DNA from: Desulfobacca sp. 4484_104
GTDB lineage: Bacteria > Desulfobacterota > Desulfobaccia > Desulfobaccales > Desulfobaccaceae
Length of the DNA stretch: 38,069 nt
Direction: 5' to 3'
Assembly (NCBI GenBank): GCA_002049795.1
Contig: MUKC01000028.1
Span: forward strand, 1 to 38,069
Position numbers and translations under genes: made by a program. The notes beneath the pieces are model-generated. The model ran no database searches, was not told the origin of the DNA, and saw only the letters and a list, made by a program, of their open reading frames with translations. The stretch's first letter is position 1. Every line of letters begins with the position of its first letter. Shown here piece by piece: positions 31,754-38,069 of the stretch.

Positions 31754-32148
31754 AAGCCGCGCCCGGAGCTAAGCAACTGCGGTCGGTTATCGAAGCCAGC
31801 TTACCAACCCTGCAGCGGCTAGGCGGACAGCTCTGGGAGGCCGCGGCGCAGGGGGATTTAGAACAATTAGCCGCTCTGCTAAACCAACGACGGGCTTTGT
31901 TAGATGGTTGGGATCGACTCACCGGCCCCCCGTCGACCTCAAAGAGGAGACTACCAGAACCGGGGTTGGATTGTGAGATCGAGTTAAAGCAAGTGTTGGC
32001 CCAGGACCGGAAGCTGCTTGCCTTACTTATTAAGTGGCGTAAGACCATCTTGGCGCGCTTAACAGATCTGGGCCGGGGGCAGCAGTTACTCAAGGGATAC
32101 GGACCGCCGGAAAATCTTCGCCCCTACTTCGTCGATCGCCGGCAGTAA
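31708..32148 (+). CDS. FliT-like helical protein
   Basis: 146 residues from a GTG at 31708, which overlaps the preceding gene by 46 nt; a later start is possible. The core from ~25 is two or three amphipathic helices, with a 'GDLEQLAALLNQRRALLDGWDRL' style helix and a second helix pair ending LLKGYGP, a pattern found in FliT/FlgN-type flagellar export chaperones, which bind filament-cap or hook-associated proteins. Sequence similarity in such short helical chaperones is weak, so the assignment relies on fold pattern and locus. Rich in Leu, Arg and Gln. Confidence 0.6.
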   Translation: MEKHSNTTWGDDQGLKAAPGAKQLRSVIEASLPTLQRLGGQLWEAAAQGDLEQLAALLNQRRALLDGWDRLTGPPSTSKRRLPEPGLDCEIELKQVLAQDRKLLALLIKWRKTILARLTDLGRGQQLLKGYGPPENLRPYFVDRRQ

Positions 32149-32169
32149 ACGAATGTCCGATAAGCGTTT

Positions 32170-32195
32170 TTGATAGGACGCGCCCCACACGCCCC
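32170..32195. repeat. REP-like element, copy A
   Basis: TTGATAGGACGCGCCCC plus ACACGCCCC; nearly the same as the element 55 nt downstream, with a less perfect dyad. It follows the FliT-like stop by ~20 nt. Confidence 0.55.
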
Positions 32196-32224
32196 AAGTA
32201 GTCTAACAGACTTTATAAAAGTTA

Positions 32225-32250
32225 TTGATAGGGCGCGTCCGACGCGCCCA
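32225..32250. repeat. REP-like element, copy B
   Basis: TTGATAG followed by a perfect 9-bp dyad, GGGCGCGTC (32231-32239) and GACGCGCCC (32241-32249), around a single C. It is followed by AAAAAG, not T, so on the plus strand it is not a classical terminator. Same orientation as copy A. Confidence 0.6.
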
Positions 32251-32312
32251 AAAAGTGCTTGACCGCACCCAGATATCTACCGCTATTAAAATCCGCCGTA
32301 TTTCCAGATTAC

Positions 32313-32318
32313 TATAAT
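32313..32318 (+). promoter_or_regulatory. Candidate -10 box before the polyferredoxin gene
   Basis: A perfect TATAAT in an AT-rich stretch ~120 nt before the polyferredoxin ATG. No matching -35 stands 16-18 nt upstream; TTGACC occurs further away at 32259-32264. Only a tentative promoter. Confidence 0.25.
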
Positions 32319-32439
32319 AAATGCATAATATATTGATATATTTGATTATTTATAGTTTTACCCTTGTTTTTGGGTGCTTTTAGTGATAGAATAATTATTT
32401 CGTTTTTAAGCTTATGGTCAAGAAGACTTCTTATACGGT

Positions 32440-33282
32440 ATGAAAGCCAGGGTAGCCAAACGAGAAAACGCGGATCATCTGGAACTCAGCCTCCAGATGT
32501 ACGTTGACCAGGTAACCTTAAGCCTGGACAAACAGGTTTGTTTAAAGTGTGATATCTGTTCTCTCGTCTGTCCCCGCAGCGCAGTGACCATCATCCCTGG
32601 CGAGGAAGACCTGGACATCACTATTGATCCCCGACTCTGTGTCTTATGTGAAATCTGTTCCCATTTCTGCCCGGTGGCAGCCATTAGCCTCAATTATAAT
32701 CAGCAACCCAAAACCATTTTTGCTGACCAGCAAGGTCTGGCGCCCTTTTTACCCAAGATCAATATTGACACCGGCAAATGTCCGCTGCCCTGTCCGCTTA
32801 ATCCGGATACCGAGTGGCGCTGGTGCCGCCGCGAACTCAAGCTGGTCCCTAATACCCAGACGGACTGTCCCAAACATTGTCAGGTCTGTGTGGAAACTTG
32901 CCAGCGGCAGGCGATTGTCTGGGATGAGACGGGGGAAAATGTGCTGCCCCGGCCCGAGCTGTGCATCCGGTGTACCCAATGTTTGCAGTCCTGTGACTAT
33001 GACGCCATTGAGGTCAATCCCCAATTTTTAGGGCGGCTGATCATTGACGATGCCAAGTGCCCGGCCGATTGTCATAAATGTATTAACCTGTGCCCGACCA
33101 AGGCGATCGTCCGGGAAGGCGAGCGGGTTTTCCTGCGGTTTGAAGATTGTGCTTACTGCGGCGTCTGCCTCAATATCTGCGATCAGGACGCCATTTCCCT
33201 GATCCGGGAAGAAGTAATCGCCGAGCCGGGAGAATATTCCCAAGCCTGGGAGCAAGCCGTGGCCAAACTAATCGGCAGGTAG
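32440..33282 (+). CDS. Polyferredoxin with six [4Fe-4S] motifs
   Basis: 280 residues containing six four-cysteine motifs. Four are classical CxxCxxCxxxC (Cys34-44, 67-77, 175-185, 237-247) and two have the wider CxxxCxxCxxxC form (143-154 CPKHCQVCVETC; 207-218 CPADCHKCINLC). Three further cysteines (114, 118, 129) are spare or ligate something else. The pattern resembles polyferredoxins of methanogens (FwdF/MvhB types) more than simple ferredoxins. It likely passes electrons to or from the HdrA proteins that follow. No signal peptide, so cytoplasmic. No Shine-Dalgarno is visible before the ATG; the start is uncertain. Confidence 0.85.
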   Translation: MKARVAKRENADHLELSLQMYVDQVTLSLDKQVCLKCDICSLVCPRSAVTIIPGEEDLDITIDPRLCVLCEICSHFCPVAAISLNYNQQPKTIFADQQGLAPFLPKINIDTGKCPLPCPLNPDTEWRWCRRELKLVPNTQTDCPKHCQVCVETCQRQAIVWDETGENVLPRPELCIRCTQCLQSCDYDAIEVNPQFLGRLIIDDAKCPADCHKCINLCPTKAIVREGERVFLRFEDCAYCGVCLNICDQDAISLIREEVIAEPGEYSQAWEQAVAKLIGR

Positions 33283-33303
33283 GGCGGGGTCATCCCGCCC
33301 CTA
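33280..33303. repeat. GC-rich palindrome between the polyferredoxin and hdrA genes
   Basis: TAGGGCGGG and CCCGCCCCTA flank GTCAT; the stem GGGCGGG/CCCGCCC (33282-33288 with 33294-33300) starts at the stop codon of the polyferredoxin gene and ends 13 nt before the hdrA ATG. It may be another REP-like element or modulate expression within the operon. Confidence 0.5.
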
Positions 33304-33316
33304 AAATTTGGAATTT

Positions 33317-35677
33317 ATGGACGAAGAAGTTCGCATCGGCCTCTACATCTGTCACTGTGGGCTAAACATCGCCGGGGTCATCAGTCCCGAGAAGCTGGTC
33401 GCACAGACTCAGGATTTGCCCCAGGTGGTAATTTGCCGTCATCATCTTTATACCTGCTCCGAGGCCGGGCAACGCGAGATTTTAGAAGATATTGAACAGC
33501 ATGGGTTGAATCGACTGGTGATTGCGGCCTGTTCGCCCAAGCTCCATGAGCCGACTTTTCGGCGCTTGCTGATTGAAGCCGGGGTCAATCCCTATCTGTT
33601 GGAGATGGTCAACATCCGGGAGCACTGTTCCTGGGTGCATATGCAGGAGCCGGAAGCGGCCCAGCATAAGGCCCTGGAGTTAATCAAGATGGGGCTGGCC
33701 CGGGTGCGCCTAGCCCGGCCGCTCACCGAGCGCGTCGTGCCGCTCTACCGCCAGGCCCTGGTCATCGGCGGTGGTCCGGCCGGATTGCGGGCGGCTTTGG
33801 ATATTGCCAATGCCGGATTTCCCGTGACTTTGGTGGAGTGTCAGCCCGTGCTGGGTGGTATGGCCAATGCATTGCACCGCACGTTTCCCAGGGGGCAGAC
33901 CGCCTTGAGTCTGATCAACCCGATGATGGCCGCGGTGTCGCTGCATCCCGGGATTAAGGTACTGACCAATAGCGAGGTCAAAGAGGTCAGCGGTCACGTC
34001 GGTGATTTTCAGGTAACAGTCCGGCAATCACTGCCTATGATAAACGAGGATTGCGATCGCTGCGGCCAGTGCCTGGAAGTCTGTCCGATCGAGGTCCCGG
34101 ATGAACGGCAACAAGGGTTAAGCCCGCGCAAGGCCATTTATTTACCGGCTCCGCACGCGTTTCCGGCTTCGTATGTGATCGATCAGGAACATTGCAACCG
34201 ATGCGGTCTATGCGTCCCGGCCTGTCCGCGCCAGGCCATTGACTTAGCGGCTCAAGAGGTCGAACACCACTTACGGTTTGGAAGTATGGTGTTGGCCACC
34301 GGTTTTCTGCCCTTTGACCCGCAAGGCAGCCGCTATGAATCCTGGGTCGCGTTCCCCAAGGTGATCACTACCGTGGCCCTGGAGCGCCTGCTGGCTCCGG
34401 ATGGTCCGACCGCGGGCCAGGTGCAGGCCCCGGGCGAGTCCACCCCGCCCCGGGAGATTGCCTTTATTCTCTGTGTCGGCTCCCGGGAAGAGGAGGGCCA
34501 CCGCTACTGTTCCCGGGTCTGTTGTCCGACCGCCTTGCGGCAGGCCCTGGAGTTAAAAAGCCGTCTGCCCCAGGCCCATGTCCGGATTTATTATCGAGAT
34601 ATGCGGACCACCAAGAAGGATTGGGAAGCCCTTTATACCCAGGCCCGAGAGGCGGGAGTGCTGTTTATCCGCGGTCAGGTCCACGAAGTCCGGGCGGATC
34701 AGGACGGTCGAGTCATTATCCGGGCCGATAACGAATTATTCCAGACAGTCAGCGCAGATAAAGTCGATCTGGCGGTCCTGGCCGTGGGCATGGTGCCGGG
34801 GCGCGGCGCGGCGCTGCGCGAAGTGCTTAAAGTGCCGATCAGCGATGACGGCTTTTTTCTGGAAGCCCATCCCAAGCTGCGACCCTTGGAGACCGTACTG
34901 GATGGCATCTATTTGGCCGGGGCCTGTCAAGGTCCCAAGGACTTGTCGGAATCCATCACTTCGGCCAGCGGTGCCGCAGCCAAGATTTTATCATTGTTTG
35001 CCTACGAAACCATTACTCTGGACGGCATAGTCTGCGAGATCGACCCGGAAAAGTGCATCGGCTGCGAGACCTGTTTTAAGGAATGTCCCTTTCAGGCCAT
35101 CAAAATGGTGGGCGCCGGCAAAAAGCAGAAGGCCCAGGTCATTGAAGCCGCATGCAAGGGTTGCGGGGTCTGTGCCGGGGCCTGCCCCGCGGGCGCAGTG
35201 ATTGCCCGCGGCTTTACCGATGAGATGATTATGGCCCAGATTGACGCGGCTTTAGCCGACCATCCGGAAGATAAGATTCTGGCCTTTTGCTGCAACTGGT
35301 GTTCCTATGCCGGCGCGGATTTTGCCGGAGTGTCGCGCTTGCAGTATTCTCCCGCGGTCCGCATCATTCGCTATATGTGTGCCGGGCGGGTACACCAAAA
35401 ATTTATTCTGCGCGCCTTGGCCCAGGGCGCCGGTCGGGTGCTGATCTCTGGTTGCCACCCCCCCGGTGATTGCCATTATGTCTCCGGTAATCTGCGGGCT
35501 TTGGCCCGGATCGAGAAGCTCAAGAAAAAATTGGTCAAGAAGGGTATTGACCCCCAGCGCCTGCGCCTGGCCTGGGTGTCGGCCACCGAAGGCCGGAACT
35601 TCCAGCAGGTTATCAATGAACTGGCCGCGGAACTTAAGCATCCGACCGAGGACCAACCACAGGCAAGCGATGGCTAA
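33317..35677 (+). CDS. hdrA: HdrA-MvhD fusion (heterodisulfide reductase-type flavoprotein)
   Basis: 786 residues from the ATG at 33317 (a TTG at 33308 is also in frame). The HdrA N-terminal Cys domain is complete: CHCGLNI, YTCSEAGQ, ACSPKLHEPTFRR, REHCSWVH. The FAD motif VIGGGPAGLRAAL follows at ~150, then two ferredoxin motifs (Cys246 and Cys293 sets), the second FAD half with YLAGACQGPKD, and two more ferredoxin motifs (Cys580, Cys613 sets). The last ~130 residues are MvhD-like: FCCNWCSYAGAD, MCAGRVHQKF, SGCHPPGDCHY. Such fusions (also QmoB) bifurcate or confurcate electrons with partner dehydrogenases. HdrB/C are absent here. It overlaps the next gene by 8 nt. Confidence 0.9.
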   Translation: MDEEVRIGLYICHCGLNIAGVISPEKLVAQTQDLPQVVICRHHLYTCSEAGQREILEDIEQHGLNRLVIAACSPKLHEPTFRRLLIEAGVNPYLLEMVNIREHCSWVHMQEPEAAQHKALELIKMGLARVRLARPLTERVVPLYRQALVIGGGPAGLRAALDIANAGFPVTLVECQPVLGGMANALHRTFPRGQTALSLINPMMAAVSLHPGIKVLTNSEVKEVSGHVGDFQVTVRQSLPMINEDCDRCGQCLEVCPIEVPDERQQGLSPRKAIYLPAPHAFPASYVIDQEHCNRCGLCVPACPRQAIDLAAQEVEHHLRFGSMVLATGFLPFDPQGSRYESWVAFPKVITTVALERLLAPDGPTAGQVQAPGESTPPREIAFILCVGSREEEGHRYCSRVCCPTALRQALELKSRLPQAHVRIYYRDMRTTKKDWEALYTQAREAGVLFIRGQVHEVRADQDGRVIIRADNELFQTVSADKVDLAVLAVGMVPGRGAALREVLKVPISDDGFFLEAHPKLRPLETVLDGIYLAGACQGPKDLSESITSASGAAAKILSLFAYETITLDGIVCEIDPEKCIGCETCFKECPFQAIKMVGAGKKQKAQVIEAACKGCGVCAGACPAGAVIARGFTDEMIMAQIDAALADHPEDKILAFCCNWCSYAGADFAGVSRLQYSPAVRIIRYMCAGRVHQKFILRALAQGAGRVLISGCHPPGDCHYVSGNLRALARIEKLKKKLVKKGIDPQRLRLAWVSATEGRNFQQVINELAAELKHPTEDQPQASDG

Positions 35678-37042
35678 GGTCAAGATCATAGTTTGCCAGT
35701 GCCCGGAGCTGGCCCTTGACGCCCAAGCCCTGGTTAGCTGGCTGGAGCGGGGCGGGGCCGAGGTCCAATTGCTGCCGCCGCTGTGTACCCCCGACGGCCT
35801 GATGCAGTTACGCACACGGCTGGCGAGCCAAACTGGAGAGTGGCTTATCGCGGCTTGTGGCCCGGAGCGCCACGCCGGCCTGTTTCAACGCCTGACCCCG
35901 GTGGCCGTGGTGCGGGTAGTCGATCTCTTGGCCTATCAAGATCTGGAGAGCGCGGTGGCCGCGTTAACCCTGGCCCAGAGCACGCCTTCCCAGCCAGAGC
36001 CGTCGATCGCTCCGGTTTCTCCAGAGGTCTTGATTGTTGGGGGCGGCGTCGGCGGCTGCCAGGCGGCTTTGGATCTGGCCAGGGGCGGGCATAAGGTCTA
36101 TCTGGTGGACCGGGCCTTGAGCATCGGCGGCATTATGGCGCAATTAGACAAGACCTTTCCCACTCTGGACTGCTCGATCTGCATTTTGGGCCCCAAACTG
36201 GTGGAAGTGGCCAGTCATCCCAATATTGAATTGTTGACCTATGTTGGCATCGACCGGATTGCCGGACAGACTGGGCACTTTGTAGTAGATCTGACCCTGA
36301 AACCTCGATATGTGGATATGACCAAATGTGTGGGTTGCGGGTCCTGCACCGAAGTCTGTCCAATAATTGTTCCCAGCCGCTGGGATCTGGACCTCAAGCC
36401 CAGCAAATGTATCCGCATCTGGTTTGCCCAGGCCGTGCCGCTCAGGGCGGCCATCGACAAGGAATATTGTATTGACTGCCAGTTGTGCGTCAAGGCCTGC
36501 GAGCACCAGGCGATTAATCTAGCAGAAGAGCCCCAATCCCGGCAGCTTACGGTCGGCGCCATTATCCTGGCTACCGGGGCCCGGCCATTTGACCCCAGCA
36601 TCAAGAGCGAATACGGCTATGGCCGCATCCCTACCGTAGTCACCAACCTGGAATACGAACGGATTGTCTGTGCCTCCGGCCCTACATTAGGCGGCCTGGT
36701 CACCCCTGAAGGCCGACCGGTGCAGCGCCTGGCCTTTATCCAATGTGTCGGCTCCCGGGACCGCCGCTTTTTACCTTACTGCTCGGGCTATTGCTGCACG
36801 GCCTCGATTAAGGAAGCGATGCTGGCCCTGGAACATCAGCCCGACGGCTTGGTTTTTATCAATGTCGGGAACCGGTGTTGCATCCCCTGGAATCCACATT
36901 GCCCGGCGTTTTTCTGGCCGGGACCTGCCAAGGCCCGCAGGATATCACGACCACGGTATGCCAGGGCAGCGGCGTCGCGGCTCGGGTCCTCAATATGTTC
37001 AATGCCCTGCAAGGCAAAGTCAGTCGCTCCGGAGGCCAATAA
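35670..37042 (+). pseudogene. Second HdrA, broken by internal deletion and frameshift
   Basis: The ATG at 35670 overlaps the upstream stop. For ~398 residues the frame is a good HdrA: a degenerate N-terminal domain (VCQCPEL, AACGPERHAG), FAD motif IVGGGVGGCQAAL, GGIMAQLDKTFPTLDCSICILGPKL and two ferredoxin motifs (CVGCGSC, CIDCQLC). At ~36863 it leaves the HdrA pattern. The canonical C-terminus resumes in another frame (HPLESTLPGVFLAGTCQGPQD from 36881, ending SRSGGQ with TAA at 37040). Compared with the intact paralogue about 95 residues are missing at the junction. The original frame now runs to 37337 as scrambled sequence. A functional FAD domain is unlikely. Confidence 0.8.
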
Positions 37043-37056
37043 TTTATCTCCTGATA

Positions 37057-37800
37057 ATGATCGTGGTCGGCGTGGCCGTCGGCCTGGGCGCAAGCTTCAG
37101 CGGCCTGGGCGGCGGTTTTTTGATGGTGCCGCTGGGCATTTTCTGGGGCCTCAGCGTCCCGGAGGCGGTGGGCACCTCTTTTTTGGCCATTGTGGTCATT
37201 TCCTTATCCGCGGTTATCGCCCATCGCCGTTTGCAGCACGTCAACCGCCGCATGGGCCTGTTGTTGGGGGCGGGCGGGTTGCTAGGGGCGCAGGTGGGAG
37301 CCCGTTTATTACCCTATGTCGCCGCAGCGACCTTTAAAAAGCTGTTTGCCCTGATTCTGGTGCTTCTGGCGCTGCGTATGGCCTTAAGCAAAGGGAAAAC
37401 CCCGGCGAGCCCGGCAATTACCCCTGAATCGCCGACGCCGGGCCGCGGCTTCTGGCAAGCCCTGGCCATGCTGCTGCTTGGGGTGCTGGTGGGGGTCGCG
37501 GCCAGTTTCAGCGGTCTGGGCGGCGGCTTTCTCATGGTGCCGTTGGCTATTTTATTGGGTCTGTCGGTGCAGGAGGCAGTAGGGACCTCTTTTCTGGCCA
37601 TCCTGATCATTTCGCTTTCGGCCCTGGTCGCCCACGGCAAGTTGGCCCACGTCAATTATCCCATCGGCCTGGCCTGGGGGGGTGGCGGCATCTTCGGGGC
37701 CCAGATCGGCGCCCGGCTACTGACCTATGTTTCCGGCCCGACCTTTAAAAATATCTTTGCGGCCTTTCTGGTTATTCTGGCCATCCGGATGTTCTGGTAA
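37057..37800 (+). CDS. TauE/SafE family membrane transporter
   Basis: 247 residues from the ATG at 37057. It consists of two homologous halves, each with ASFSGLGGGFLMVPL, EAVGTSFLAI, ISLSA, GAQ(V/I)GARLL and a final LxxLAxRM helix, joined by a polar linker (~105-135). TauE/SafE proteins export sulfite or organosulfonates or import similar anions. About seven to eight hydrophobic segments are visible. GGAGG lies 21 nt upstream of this ATG but only 6 nt before an in-frame ATT at 37042, so the true start may be earlier. It follows the broken hdrA; a sulfur-compound role is inferred from family only. Confidence 0.88.
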   Translation: MIVVGVAVGLGASFSGLGGGFLMVPLGIFWGLSVPEAVGTSFLAIVVISLSAVIAHRRLQHVNRRMGLLLGAGGLLGAQVGARLLPYVAAATFKKLFALILVLLALRMALSKGKTPASPAITPESPTPGRGFWQALAMLLLGVLVGVAASFSGLGGGFLMVPLAILLGLSVQEAVGTSFLAILIISLSALVAHGKLAHVNYPIGLAWGGGGIFGAQIGARLLTYVSGPTFKNIFAAFLVILAIRMFW

Positions 37801-38069
37801 ACATTATTTATGGTAATATCGCTTGATAAAAAAATATTCCTTATTCTTTGCTAAATGTCAAATTAATTTCAGATAAATTCATAGTATAAAGGGCACTAGG
37901 GGCGACCTGGGGCTCACCCCCATGGCCGTCTCGGGTTCTATGCCGTAATTTTGCCGAACCACCTGATTTTCCCCGCTGTTGTCCAAAGCATGTCAACAAC
38001 ATAATATCTTTTTCTAGAAAGACAAGGCTAAAACCTGGTAGCCGGTAGTCCGGCAAGGGTATATTAAAA
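37801..38069. other. Right-edge intergenic DNA
   Basis: 269 nt after the TauE gene. It is AT-rich near 37800-37880, then has a GC-rich block (37900-38000) with small dyads. A minus-strand frame (38056 to 37841) exists but looks random. No gene, terminator or known riboswitch could be supported. Confidence 0.4.

Noticed and set aside
32225-32256. Palindrome as Rho-independent terminator of the FliT-like gene
   Set aside because: Followed by AAAAAG rather than T on the plus strand, and a similar element lies 55 nt upstream, so a repeat family is more likely.
35466-35669. In-frame extension of the second HdrA upstream of 35670
   Set aside because: It runs in a different frame through the conserved MvhD domain of the preceding gene; the ATG at 35670 overlaps that gene's stop as expected.
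37841-38056. 71-residue minus-strand frame and possible structured RNA at the right edge
   Set aside because: The frame lacks a ribosome-binding site and looks random. I tried to fit c-di-GMP-I, Moco, fluoride and cobalamin riboswitch cores on both strands and none matched.

Overview
The window looks like chromosomal DNA of a strictly anaerobic, motile member of the Desulfobacterota (deltaproteobacteria), possibly near Desulfobacca or the Syntrophobacterales. This rests on a fused 2-oxoacid:ferredoxin oxidoreductase, HdrA/MvhD-type electron-transfer proteins, a polyferredoxin, FolE2, a LonC/AAA_32-type protease, and sigma-54 promoter matches in front of a probable flagellin-glycosylation locus. 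Lineage is inferred from gene families; no rRNA or tRNA is visible.

Left part (1-11.9 kb). On the minus strand at the edge are the start of a probable GlcD-like oxidase, a decayed cytochrome c tail and an atypical DapA-superfamily protein. A large plus-strand 1293-residue fused 2-oxoacid oxidoreductase follows, closed by a hairpin with a perfect 12-bp stem. A minus-strand operon then reads pyrR, an unknown 305-residue protein, yjbQ, an unknown ~595-residue protein and an alpha/beta hydrolase. It is preceded by a 14-codon leader ORF whose stop overlaps the pyrR start and whose Shine-Dalgarno lies in a hairpin. A Slp-type lipoprotein gene lies upstream, divergent from the biotin operon.

Middle (11.9-23.2 kb). 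A compact biotin operon bioB-bioD-bioF-bioH-like-bioC is driven by a promoter whose -10 box overlaps a BirA-type palindrome. After it come a universal stress protein, a PrmA-like methyltransferase lacking its SAM-binding core, a Gre-type factor whose two catalytic acidic residues are replaced by Arg and Lys, and a LonC/AAA_32-type protease. On the minus strand hisD and folE2 are probably co-transcribed.

Right part (23.2-38.1 kb). A sigma-54-type promoter precedes a TPR protein and two tandem copies of a two-gene module (Maf/CgeB-like glycosyltransferase plus GT9 heptosyltransferase-like protein). The genes are joined by 4-nt stop/start overlaps, but the 5' end of the first glycosyltransferase is frame-disrupted. 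A second sigma-54-type site precedes an unknown helical protein and a FliT-like protein, so the whole locus is best read as flagellin or surface glycosylation with export. The last cluster is a six-cluster polyferredoxin, an HdrA-MvhD fusion, a second HdrA broken by an internal deletion and frameshift, and a TauE/SafE transporter made of two near-identical halves. Short GC-rich palindromic repeats sit between several genes.

Most candidate novelties are variants of known families: the charge-reversed Gre factor, the core-less PrmA-like protein, the pyrR leader ORF, the duplicated glycosyltransferase module under sigma-54, and the decaying second HdrA. No CRISPR array, integrase or insertion sequence was seen.
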